Positions 34,826 to 45,204 of a stretch of 64,000 bases of DNA are shown in pieces. The stretch is taken from assembly GCF_001659605.2 (NCBI RefSeq), contig NC_035172.2:21249973-21313972 (forward strand), written 5' to 3'. Every line of letters starts with the position of its first letter. Within the stretch, counting starts at the first letter, position 1. A program made the position numbers and the translations under genes. Origin of the DNA: Manihot esculenta. Lineage: Eukaryota; Streptophyta; Magnoliopsida; Malpighiales; Euphorbiaceae. The notes under the pieces are model-generated. The model was not told the origin of the DNA, made no database searches, and saw only the letters and a list, made by a program, of their open reading frames with translations.

Positions 34826-35747
34826 TCTCATCAAAACGAAGATTCTAGCTCCGAGAAGCTTGCTTTAACCCATAAACGGATCTCTGAAGCTTGCAAATCT
34901 TTTCAGAATTCTCAGGGATTACAAAACCCTCAGGTTGTGTCAAGTACACATCCTCGAGCAAGTTTTCATTAAGGAAAGCTGTTTTGACATCCATTTGCCA
35001 TATTTCGTAATCATAGTGCGCAGCAATGGTAATGAGAATTCTAACGGACTTAAGCATTGCAACTGGCGAAAAGGTCTCATCATAGTCTATACCATGAGTT
35101 TGTTTGAAACCTTTTGCGACAAGCCTTGCTTTGTAGGTATGCACATTTCCATCCATGTCGGTTTTCTTCTTGAAAACCCATTTGCAACCAATGGTCTTAA
35201 CACCCTCAGGGGGATCAATTAATGACTAAACTCGATTGTCATACATGGATTGCATTTCAGATTTCATGGTAGAAAGCCATTTCTCATAATCTGGACCTGA
35301 CACAGCCTCTTGATAGGTAGTAGGCTCATCTTGATCAATGAGCAAAAGTTCACGACTATCAGTCATGAGAAATCCATATCTCTCAGGCTGATGACGTGTC
35401 CTATTAGATCTGCGTGGGACTTGTGTCACCCTTTCAGTTTTCACAACTGTTTGTGGTTTTGGAAGCGGTTCTACTGGCGGTTCAATGCTCTCTTGTGGTG
35501 CTTGAGTTTCCTCAAGTCGCACTGTACTTCCACTGAATCTCTGAGAGATGAATTCCTTTTCCAAAAAGGTACCATTTCGAGCAACAAATACTTTGTTCTC
35601 TGAGGGAATATAGAAATAGTATCCTTTGGTTTCCTTAGGATACCCCACAAAATTGCACTTGATAGATTTTGGAGCTAGCTTATCTGAAATTGGGCGTTTC
35701 ACATAAGCCTCACAATCCCAAATCTTAAGAAAAGACAAACTGGGCAT
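34826..35747 (-). pseudogene. Copia F pol: integrase C-terminal part to reverse transcriptase
   Basis: From 35747: a copia integrase C-terminal segment with IWDCEAYVKRP and FVGYPKETKGYYFYIPSENK, a linker with RRSNRTRHQPERYGF, then SEMQSMYDNRV and a TAG stop at 35226-35228 where J has Trp. Beyond it the frame reopens with WVFKKKTDMDG, YKARLVAKGF, DYDETFSPVA, QMDVKTAFLN and YGLKQASRS, and ends in a second TAG at 34845-34847, again a Trp codon in J. Several Trp-to-amber changes in one element point to G-to-A decay, as expected after cytosine methylation. Confidence 0.85.
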
Positions 35748-36566
35748 TTTGCCAGTCTATAACTCATATGGTGTCTTTTCAACCGCTTTTGATGGTACTC
35801 GGTTTAAAATGAATGCAGCTGTTTCCAAGGCATAACCCCAAAACGATAAAGGGAGATTTGTTTGACTCATCATAGATCGAACCATATCTAATAAAGTTCG
35901 ATATCTGCTTTTAGAAACACCATTCCATTGTGGAGTTCCTGGAGGAGTTAATTGTTAAACAATTCCACAATTTCTAAGATGTTCATCAAACTCTTGGCTC
36001 AAATATTCACCACCTCGATCAGATCGAAGCATTTTAATAGGTCTACTAAGTTGATTTTGTACTTCATTTTGAAAGGTTCTAAACATTTCAAAAGATTCAT
36101 GCTTATGTTTCATTAGGTAGACATAGCCATACCTACTGAAATCATCAGTGAATGTAATGAAGTACTGATAACCTCCCCTGGCACTAATGCTTAGTGGGCC
36201 ACATATATCTGTATGTATTAAGCCCAATAAATTTGAAGCCCTTTGACCTTGTCCAATAAAAATGTCCTTTGTCATCTTACCAAGCAAACAAGATTCACAA
36301 TTTTCAAATGATTCAAAATCAAATGAATCTAATAAACCATCTTTATGGAGCTTAGATATGTGATTCTCATTTATATGGCTAAGACGACAGTGCCATAAAT
36401 ATATTGGGTTTAACTCATTTGGCTTAGTTTTCTTAGAAGTTATGTTATAGATATTGTTGTCTCTAGAATCATCTAGATGAAGGACATAAAGGCCATCATA
36501 TGAATTTGCAATACAATAAAGCAAATCATCTTTATTAATTGAGCATTTCTTATTCTTAAAAAGAAA
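35748..36566 (-). pseudogene. Copia F pol: integrase core
   Basis: From 36524: zinc-binding HHCC region (WHCRLSHINENHISKLH then CESCLLGKM) and the catalytic core with HTDICGP and SDRGGEYLS. A TAA stop at 35955-35957 precedes LTPPGTPQWNGV. The third catalytic residue, normally Glu in a WNGVSER-type motif, reads WNGVSKS here (codon 35910-35912), so the DDE triad is broken. A further TAG lies at about 35758. A TAA near 36569 separates this part from the protease. Confidence 0.85.
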
Positions 36567-37004
36567 TTAAAAACCTTCATCGTCCAAAACAGAAACTGAA
36601 ATAATATTCCTACTCAAAGTAGGAACATAAAAGCAATTGTTCAAAACTAACAAAAGCCCATTGGGCAACACAAGTTCATAAGTCCCTACAGCTAAGGCAG
36701 TAACTCTTGGTCCATTGCCTACACGTAGGTCCATATCGCCCTTTTTTAGTTTTGTACTCCTTTTGAGACCCTTCACATTTGTACAAATGTGAAAACCACA
36801 TCCAGTATCTAATACCCATGAAGTAGAAATAGATAAATTAATATCTATAACATAAATACCTGAAGTCGTAGTCTCACTACTCTTCTTTTTCTTGCACTCA
36901 TCCAAATAGAGTTTGCAATTTCTCTTCCAATGCCCTGGTTCCTTGCAATGGAAGCAGATTCCTTCCTTAGGAACTTTTGCCTTGGTTTGCCATTTAGGCT
37001 TGCC
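36567..37004 (-). pseudogene. Copia F gag zinc knuckle and protease
   Basis: The minus strand encodes the knuckle CFHCKEPGHWKRNC (about 36915-36957) and then the aspartic protease WVLDTGCGFHICTNVKGL with its DTG triad (about 36800-36830), ending in VLDDEGF before a stop. It is read in the same frame as Gag, from which it is separated only by a TGA at 37005-37007. The arrangement gag, knuckle, protease, integrase, RT, RNase H is the copia order. Confidence 0.85.
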
Positions 37005-37712
37005 TCATCCCTTAGGTCCATTATCACCTTTAGACTTGGGCTTCCCCTTATTTTTCATGGGCTTACCCTTATTGACATTCAAAATTTGGGTAGGCCTTTT
37101 CTTGATATTTACCTCAGCTGTCTTTAGCATCCTATGCAGCTCAGGAATGGATTTCTCCATATTGTTCATGCTATAGTTCATGAAAAACTGAGAAAAACTA
37201 TTGGGTAAACAATGTAGGATCAGATCTGTAGAGAGTTCTAAACTTAGAGGATAGCCAAGCCTAGCAAGGTGATCAATGTAGCCTTTCATCTTCAAATTAT
37301 GAGCACTGACTGATTCACGTTCAACCATTTTACAATCATGCAATGCAATGGTGGTTTCATACCTATCCTGCCTAGCTTGTTGTGGGAAAGCTTGTTTGAG
37401 ATGGACACTCATCTCATAAGCCTCAAGGTGCTCTAGATCTTTCTGAAGTTTTGGGCACATAGTTGTCAACATAAGACATCCAATGTCATTAGAATCATCC
37501 ATATGCTTCTTATGCTTATTCTTAACAGCATTAGTAGCATCAGTAGGAGGTGGTTTTGGGATAGCTTCATCGAGCACGTAGGACTTTTTCTCTTGCTTGA
37601 GAACAATTCTCAAGTTTCTAAACCAGTCAACAAAATTAGTCCCATTTTCTTTCAGTTTATCCTTCTCAAGGATGGATCGCAGTGATAAGGTGGAATTGTT
37701 ATTAGCAGCCAT
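37005..37712 (-). pseudogene. Copia F Gag capsid protein
   Basis: 235 codons starting MAANNNSTLSLRSILEKDKL, followed by GTNFVDWFRNLRIVLKQEK and LDEAIP, the start of Angela-like copia Gag, and continuing through the predicted helical capsid (UBN2-type) domain to a Lys/Gly-rich tail KGKPKSKGDNGPKG. A TGA at 37005-37007 cuts it just before the zinc knuckle, so an mRNA would give a capsid without nucleocapsid and Pol. The start is chosen because it is the only Met preceding the conserved string. The capsid stretch itself is still open. Confidence 0.88.
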
Positions 37713-38803
37713 AATTATCTACAAATAATATAATCAATTTAGTAAATTAATATTGAGTTGATAATAATCTCCTACTAAAATATAACCCTCAGAAGAATTA
37801 TAATAATATTTTAGCGGGCTAAGATCCATATTTCACCTAATTCTAAGTCAGCTTTGGCATGACGCTTAGAATAAATTATTTAGGTAGGTAACTCCTTACC
37901 AATTACATGTAATGTAACTCTTAGATTATGAGGTGTTGACATTATATGTCAAATTGCATGTTATACCGCATCTAATGCCTTAGGCCCAAAACCGTTTTGA
38001 TAGCCTAATTAAGTCCACCCAAAATTAAATAAATGAGTAACTATTACTCATCCTATCTTATTAGGATAACCTAAGCACTTTGCTTTGGCAAAACCTGCAT
38101 TTTGGTGATCTTAGTCTTGATAGGTATTTAATATATGGGCAGCATTAAAACTTAAAATTTTAGAGTGAGCGTTCAACTTTTAATTTTAATTATCTTGTCT
38201 TGCATATATATATTATAGCATCCTATATGCATACATATATATATAGACAATAATGCATAGTATCTCATACTAATATAAAATAATAAAATATAGTCATTGA
38301 AATCTGATTTAAAGACTAAAAGAAAATAATTTAAAATTTATTTTCTTACTAATTTTTTTTTATTTCCAGGGGCAGATTTGTAATTAGGGCATTATCTTCT
38401 TCCTCAGGAAAAAGCCCTAGTTGCCGCTTCTTCACCAAGCAGCAGCCCATGCAATCGCCGCCATGTCCGACGATGAGCTCAGTAGCCACAGAAGTGGCCA
38501 CTTCCCATCATAGCTTCGGGCATGCATCAGCGGTGGGTCATGCCAACACACATCACCACCTCCCATCGCGTGCTCGCCTCTGACCTCCACATGTGATGGT
38601 CTGGTCCTCAGCATTTTCTGGATTCACGATGACTGTTCATCGTGAATCCAACTTTTTTTTATTAATTTAATTTTTCTAACAAAAATTAAAATTATCTAAA
38701 TGATCCAATCATTCACCTATAATTATCATGCCATTCTAATAAATATATATCACATATATTATATTAATCATGGCGTAATTAATTTAAACGAAAAGCACAG
38801 GTT
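37713..38803 (-). other. Untranslated leader of copia F
   Basis: About 1.1 kb between primer binding site and gag start, with no open frame attributable to the element. It has three parts: AT-rich sequence (37713-38370), a markedly GC-richer segment (about 38375-38615) with AAAAAGCCCTAG and GCCGCC-type sequences reminiscent of a plant 5' UTR on the top strand, and a perfect hairpin (38620-38649) followed by more AT-rich sequence to the PBS. Confidence 0.6.
38620..38649. other. Perfect hairpin in the copia F leader
   Basis: GGATTCACGATGA, loop CTGT, then TCATCGTGAATCC: a 13-bp stem without mismatch and a 4-nt loop, about 170 bp from the 5' LTR inside the leader RNA. It could be an RNA packaging or dimerisation element, or the scar of a small inverted-repeat insertion. 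Confidence 0.85.
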
Positions 38804-38817
38804 GGCTCTGATACCAC
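38804..38817 (-). other. Primer binding site of copia F
   Basis: The minus strand reads GTGGTATCAGAGCC against the 5' LTR at 38818, complementary to initiator methionyl-tRNA. It fixes F's orientation as minus. Confidence 0.9.
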
Positions 38818-40183
38818 TGTTGGAAAATCCCGAGATTAATTGCAACCCAAAGGCACAGCGGAAAAATAAAATTTCTCTGATATCCTTTTCCCAGAATCTG
38901 AGTGCTTCCTTTAATTCACAAGAAGGATATGAGACTAACCTGTTAATCTCGTCGAGAAGATACAATGTTGGATTGATGGTGTTGCCTTTTCAAACGAACA
39001 CCCTCTATGGTATCCACACGAACGTCTTCTATCCTTCTAGAGTGCTAGCTCTCTCAAAGATAGATAGATTATGTGCTCCATAAGTTGCAGCCTTTTAGAC
39101 AGAGTTTTCTGAAAAATGTACCTTCCATAATTCGTAGAAGGGGTATTTATATGTTTCAGTCTTTTGTTTTTCCCAGTGTTTTTCCCACAACTCCTTTTCC
39201 TAAAAGGATTTGTGTTCATAACCCACTATTACAATCTCACAGATACTCAAATATCTTATGTGATAGAGTCATTCATCTGTAACAGTTACAGATAGACTGC
39301 AGATCTTTTAAATATTATTATCTCATAATAATAAATGATTAATAATAATAACACTTTATTATTATTAATTATATTAATAATTAATATTAATAATAATAAC
39401 ACTTTATTATTATTAATTATATTAATGATTAATATTAATAACACTTTATTATTATTAATTATATTAATGATTATTAATAATAACACTTTATTAGTATTAA
39501 TTATATTAATGGGCTTTGGGCTTTTAGCCCATTAATATGACATAGCACATCAACAACGTTCTTTTGTGTGTTACCCAATAGGCTCACATTAATTGGCAAT
39601 AGGTCCAGTCCCACAAGACCCATAAGTCATAAGTGGCCTCTAGCAAGACATTATGACTATCCAACTAATATGAGGATCAATAGTCCGATAGAGCCTAATA
39701 AATAGAACATGAATTAATCCCTTTGTCACACGATATCTAGTTTGAACATAAGTGATGGTCAATGTCAAACTTATAATGTTCAAACTTATGATTTCTCGAT
39801 CTCTAAGTAGACTGATAAAAATCAAATGATATTGATCACACTATCAATTCATTTGAGCACGACCATGCATTTCTCAGTCTCACTTATCGAGGGGCCCAGA
39901 AGATATCTTTCTCAGAAAGAGGGACAAATCCTATCTGGATTGTTCATTATCCTCTACATAATTTCTACTATGCTCAATCATAACCTTTATGATTGTCCGA
40001 TTAAAGACAATGTTTGGTTATGTCAAAACATAATAGTCCTCATGTTGGAAACTATGACAATCTCAAGTCAAAGGATTAAGACATAACTACTTTGAGATTC
40101 ACTTATGACAATAACCCATGTAGTGATATCAGTACGGGTCCATCCAATACTTTGTTCTCTAACAAGTATCTAATTATTGAATT
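38818..40183 (-). repeat. 5' LTR of copia element F, cut by G
   Basis: Top-strand start TGTTGGAAAATCCCGAG; collinear with 30656-32005. The AT-rich tandem array (39330-39510) has four or more units against three in the 3' LTR. At 40183 gypsy G inserts; the last roughly 200 bp, present at 32006-32217 in the 3' LTR, lie beyond the window. Confidence 0.88.
39330..39510. repeat. AT-rich tandem array in copia LTR
   Basis: Units of roughly 40-49 bp built on AACACTTTATTATTATTAATTATATTAATG-like sequence (the shared part is CACTTTATTATTATTAATTA), about four copies here and three at 31190-31330. Frame-free, no coding potential. Confidence 0.8.
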
Positions 40184-42328
40184 TGTAACAGCCCGGAAAC
40201 CGAACTGCCACCGGCACTAGGATCCAGATCGACTTAAGGTCGCCGGGACCCGTAGTAAGCCTGCTAATCTGTGTATACCTGTGACATCCCATACATGATC
40301 ATACATTTGCTGTAAAAACATAAAACTTTTCTTCATTCCAAGGCTTAACCTGTGCATGCAATCTTTCTATTCTCTACTAATCCCTACTAGAGCTCCTCAT
40401 GGCCCTAGGCGGATCAAACTCATCATGTTAAGCCTGGTTTTGCTCATAAACATACAACAATAAAGAAACATACATAAACTGATCATGTGACTCCACAAAG
40501 GGATTACAAGTCTTATAAATCAAGCACCATTCTATACATATACACTCTCTCTATACAATTACATGTCCACGCTAGCTATTACAAAACTCTGTACTCTTCC
40601 TGTACCCTGCTGAGTTCTCTCTGACCTCTGAACCTGCACAACTGGAGTTAGGGGAGAGGGATGAGCTACTATAGCCCAGTGAGTAGAATAGTAAAATAAC
40701 AGGTGATAAAACATGCTCTCATGGAATGCAACACATAAGCACATCACCTCGGCCGGACGGATCAAAACTCCCTCTATCTCATCTGGGGTACCTAAGTACC
40801 ATGTGCCTGGTCCCCGTAGGGCTGTTCCAGGTCTTTGTGTGCCTGGTCCCCGTAGGGCTGTTCCAGGTCTTTCCTCTGAGGGCTAATGAATCCTCACGAA
40901 GTCTGTGCCGTCTCACAGAAGCAATGTACAAGGAGCAATGCCAAGTACAAGGATAAATGCAATGCATCATCTTTGTGTACACTAATGCACTCACCCTATA
41001 GCATAGTCATGATGCATGAAGCATGAGACAATATCAGTTATCATATTAAAACATTAAGTTAAATTCCACTCACCTCTGGTTATCTTTGCACTGACACTGC
41101 AGGTTCTGACACTGGACTCACTGCTGATTTCCCTGATTCCTCTGGTCCGTACCTACACAGGTGGACTCAAATGAGGGACCAAACTCACTCAATAACATCG
41201 CTAAGAAACTCCCCAAAACCCCTCTAAACAAACCGAAAACCATCACATAAAACATGCAAAAGAAAGCTGGACAGGGCACTTTCGGCGGCAGGTTCGGCGG
41301 CCGAAACCCCACTCCAGAGACGAAACTCATGCATGTTCGGCGGCACCTTCGGCGGCCGAAGGTCTCGTCCAGAGACGAAACTCACACACTTTCAGCGGCC
41401 GAACTCCCTCTTTCGGTGGCCGAAAGTCTCTTTCTAAACCGAAAGCCTAGCTTTCGGGGGCAACCTTTGGCAGCCGAACTGCCTCCACAAGGGGTTCGGC
41501 GGCCGAACCTTCCTTCGGCGGCCGAACCTGGTTTTGCCCGAAGGACAGAACCCTGCTCTGTTTCATGCCAACTTTGCCCAAAAACCTACAAACATGCATA
41601 GCAACGACTCCCAACTAGCATCTACACATATATATGCACAAAGGGGTCTAAAACTACCCTAAAACCCCAAACAAACATAGCACATAACACTTAAACATGC
41701 TGGAACACCACAAATCACCAAAACCTCACCTAAACCTAAACATGCATACTACCCATACAAACTGCATAAAACCTTTCAAAATCATCAAAGAAGCTCAGGA
41801 TCTTCACTTACCTCTTACACAACTTGAGGATGAAGGATCCTAACGTGGAGATATGAAGAAAAGCTCTTCCAAAGCTCCAAGTTTCAAACCTTGGTTCTTT
41901 TGCTCAAAACCTTCATAAATCACCAAAACTCTTAAAACTCTTGAAAGATTTGCTGAAAATCATGGAAAACATGAAAGTCAACGTAGGAGAGGCTGGAACT
42001 CACCTCTGGCTGCAAGTGGAGGAGAAATAACCTCCTTCCACCGACCCTTGGCCCTTTTATAGGTGGCTGGCCAGACCACCTTCGGCAGCCGAACGTGAAG
42101 CCGCAACCATGCAATGTTCGGCGGCCGAAAGTGACCTTCGGCGGCCGAACCTTTGCATTTCTCCCTTGTTGCTTTTCTTTCAAAACTCAATGCTTATCAT
42201 ACTTCAAAACATGAAAACAAGTGAAAATACCTTGGAAAACATATGTATGACCCTTCTCGAGGATTCCGACACCCGAGATTCCACCGGACTACAGGAATTC
42301 CGATGCCGGACTCGAGCCGGGTATTACA
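40184..42328 (-). repeat. 3' LTR of gypsy element G
   Basis: 2,145 bp with top-strand termini TGTAACAGCCCGG...GGGTATTACA. The minus-strand TATA box (CTATAAAAGG) is at 42053-42062, with three 13-bp motifs upstream (42080-42150) and a second dense cluster at 41279-41530. A donor-like AGAG|GTAAGTGAAG (minus) lies at about 41808-41818. GAATT at 40179-40183 is the expected left TSD; the right copy is outside the window. U3 resembles solo LTR C more than A, H or I. Confidence 0.9.
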
Positions 42329-42342
42329 TTCTCCCCCCCTTA
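42329..42342 (-). other. Polypurine tract of element G
   Basis: The minus strand reads TAAGGGGGGGAGAA directly before the 3' LTR, equivalent to AAGGAGGGGAGAA in A. Confidence 0.85.
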
Positions 42343-42400
42343 AGAACATTCGTCCCCGAATGTCCCTAAAACAACAGAAACACATAGAAAAGGGGAAAAA

Positions 42401-42815
42401 CTAACCTGGAAACAGATATGGGTATTGCTGGAGCATGGACTCCCGAGTCTCCCAAGTGCACTCTTCTAGGTTGTGGTGGTTCCATAGAACTTTCACCATT
42501 GGTATCTCCTTGTTTCTCAGCTTTCTGATCTGGGTGTCAAGGATCCGCACTGGCTGCTCTACATAGGTGAGATCACTTAAGATTTCCACCTCAGGTTCAC
42601 TAAGAACCTTCTCTGGATCTGACACAAATTTTCTCAACATAGAAACATGGAATACCGGGTGAATTCTTTCCATAGAAGCCGGTAAATCTAGCTTATACGA
42701 CACAGGCCCAATCTTCTGCAAGATCTCAAAGGGACCAATGTACCGTGGAGCTAGCTTACCCTTCTTTCCAAAGTGAACCACTCCCTTCATCGGAGACACC
42801 TTAAGCAATACCATA
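42401..42815 (-). pseudogene. Gypsy G pol, integrase C-terminus and chromodomain-like tail
   Basis: The frame encodes [20 protein letters not shown], the GPY/F motif YIGPFEIL, then [34 protein letters not shown] and the terminal YPYLFPG. It belongs to the same reading frame as 61951-64000; element H splits it after an EGD codon string. The tail resembles a chromodomain, which in chromoviruses targets integration to modified chromatin. The ten residues translated upstream of 42815 come from H's LTR and are not part of the protein. Confidence 0.88.
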
Positions 42816-44983
42816 TGTAATACCCGGCTAGAATCCGGCACCGGAATTCCTTTTGTCTGATGGAATCCGGGGTGTTGGGATTCTATATAAGGGTAGGAGT
42901 TATGGTTTCTATGTGTTATGATGTGTTTTCAGGTTTCTAAGGTATATAGTTTTGAGTTTTGAAGACAAAATAGTTCATGGAGACTTCAGCCAAGTTCGGC
43001 CGCCGAAAGTGCCCAATGTTCGGCTTCCGAAGTTCAGGTTCGGCCCCCGAATGTTGCATGGTTTTGCATGCGATTCGGCAGCCGAAGCTGAGTTGCTTAG
43101 CCAGCAGGTTTGTATCCCTGAGTCAGCCTTTTGGACAGGTGTGATCACCAGAGCATGTCCAGAAGTTGGCCACGTCTCCTATGCTGTATTTGCTGAGTTT
43201 AAGCAGCTCATGCAGAGTGTTTTGAGCATTCACAAGGGGTTTGACTGTTTTGAAGCAAAAAGTGAGTTTGAGAGAGTTGGAGAGTAGTTGATCCGTTTTC
43301 CTTTGTGTAGATCACTCATCTTCTTGTTCCAGGAGGTAAGTGATGCTCTTGAACATGTGTATATGTTTCTGCAGGTTTTATGGGAGTTGGGGAGAGAGAG
43401 ATGCATGTTGAGGTTTTAAATGGGAGTTTTGCTGATTTATGCATGAATACATGATTATGTGTTATGTTTGTTTTGTTGTTTGGGGTTATTAGATAGTTTT
43501 GGACCCCTGTGACCATATACGTGAGTATATGTGAGTTGAGTAGAGGAGGTAAGCATGTTTGGCGAGATTGAAGGGAAGGAGGAGATGGTTTGCCGTTGAA
43601 GCTGAGTTCTGGATGAACTCAGGTTCGGCAGCCAAAGGTTCATTCGGCCGCCGAACCTCCTGCATGGTGGCTTAGTTGCCACAGCTTGCCCCGAGTGTTT
43701 TTGCATGTTCGGCTCTATTTGGGGGATTCGGCCGCCGAAGGTGCCGCCGAAGGTGCTTGAGTTTCGTCTCTGGAGAGGACATTCGGCCGCCGAACCTGCC
43801 GCCGAAAGTGTTCTGTCCAGCTTTTCTTTTGCATGCTTTGCATGGCTAGTTAAGTGAGTTTCAGGGGATTCTTGGGGAGTTTAATAGAGGTATTGATAAG
43901 TTAGTTTGGTCCCTCATTTGAGTCCATCTGTATAGGTACAGACCAGAGGAACCAGAGAGAGCAGCAGTGAGTACTGCTCCAGAGGTTCAGAGCCTGCAGA
44001 GTCAGTCAGTCCAGATAGCCAGAGGTGAGTGGAACTAAACTTATGACTTTTAATTGAACCACAAACTGCTTTTAGCATATCTCATGCATCATGTTTATGC
44101 CATAGGTTGATTGCATTAGTATTCACGAATATGTTGCATTGCATCATTATTTGGTGATGTGAGTAAATGCTGAATGATCCAATAGTCTCAGACAGGAAGT
44201 CCAAGAGCCTTTGACTACGCCCTGGCACGTATAGCAAAGTCCAGGAGCCTTTGACTACGCCCTGGCAGGTATATAGCAAAGTCCAGGAGCCTTTGACTAC
44301 GCCCTGGCAATGGTAAGTACACAGGTGTTATATACACATATACATATATGACAGGAAGACCAGGTGCTCGATTCTACGCCCTGGCACAGAGTTACTAGGA
44401 CTGTGTGGTGACAGGTTTACTCTTGATGTGGCTTGTCTGTGATATGGTGCATTCCATGAGATCATATGTTACTGAGATGTTTTACTGTTCTACTCACTGG
44501 GCTATAGAGCTCATCCCACTCCCTTAACCCCAGTTTTGCAGGTTCAGTGTATAGTGTACAGGGACAGTCCAGCAGAGTACAGGAAAAGTAAAGAGATCTG
44601 TAATAGCTTAGAGTGGACATGTAATATTAAAGAGATGTAATAGTTGTTGCTTAACCTAGTAATGTATGTATTGTACATGATCTGTATATGTATATATGTT
44701 TTCCTGTATGTGAAAACCAGGCTTAACAGGTATGAGTTAACCCATCTAGAGCAAGCTCTAGTCAGGGATACAGAGTACAGAGTACATGAGTACTGAGTAC
44801 AGAGATAGTGCATGCACAGGTTAAGCCTTGGTTCAGCAAAGAGTTTTATTTTCACAGAAAATGTATGATCATGTATGAGGTTTACAGGTACACAGAGAGT
44901 ATAGCAGGCTTGCTACGGGTTCTGGCGGCCTTAAGCCGACCTGAATCCTAGCGCCGGTGACGGTCCATTTTGGGGTCGTTACA
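42816..44983 (+). repeat. 5' LTR of element H
   Basis: 2,168 bp, TGTAATACCCGG...GGGTCGTTACA. Motif clusters at 42994-43090 and 43622-43810, donor-like AGGAG|GTAAGTGATG at about 43335, exon-like block ending AGAG|GTGAGTGG at about 44024, 40-bp tandem units from 44197, and TTTTGCAG at about 44541. A possible early TATA-like TCTATATAAGGG lies at 42880-42891. Confidence 0.94.
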
Positions 44984-44986
44984 GAT

Positions 44987-45000
44987 TGGTATCAGAGCCC
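44987..45000 (+). other. Primer binding site of element H
   Basis: TGGTATCAGAGCCC, three bases after the 5' LTR; complementary to initiator methionyl-tRNA. Confidence 0.92.
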
Positions 45001-45204
45001 TAGGTTCACATGATCGGACCTATAGAGACAGTGTTGGGCTCAGACAGGTTAGAAGTGGTCAAGCACAATAGGAAATCATGTCCACTAGGATAGGGTCTTG
45101 AGTCCTATCTGCTATGATCTGCTATGAGTATTGTATGTGTATGATTGCTATGTGATGTTTATGTGCTAAAGTGGTATGTTATATGTTGTGTTTCCAGCGT
45201 AAAG

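Larger units (their letters stand above)
30656..40183 (-). mobile_element. Ty1/copia element F (Angela-like), minus strand, interrupted by N and G
   Basis: The 3' LTR is at 30656-32217, gag-pol remnants run from 37712 down to 32238, the primer binding site is at 38804-38817, and the 5' LTR is at 38818-40183, where gypsy G cuts it about 200 bp before its end. A solo copia LTR (N) sits in its RNase H region. The LTRs are visibly diverged (more than ten differences in the first 100 bp), so F is older than the gypsy elements. TGTTRR...TATGCCCTAGG termini, Gag type and PPT suggest the Angela lineage (inference). Confidence 0.88.

Noticed and set aside
38432..38614. Possible small host gene in the GC-rich part of the copia F leader
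   Set aside because: The open frames are only about 60 codons, no domain is recognisable, and the segment lies between a primer binding site and gag. I keep it only as a possible captured fragment.
39286..39535. Ile/Asn-rich open frames on both strands
   Set aside because: Low-complexity translation of the AT-rich tandem array in the copia LTR.
42952..43287. 111-codon frame in the 5' LTR of H, also at 59914-60249
   Set aside because: Both copies are LTR sequence; the frame spans the motif cluster and the donor-like region and is not maintained in the LTRs of A or I.
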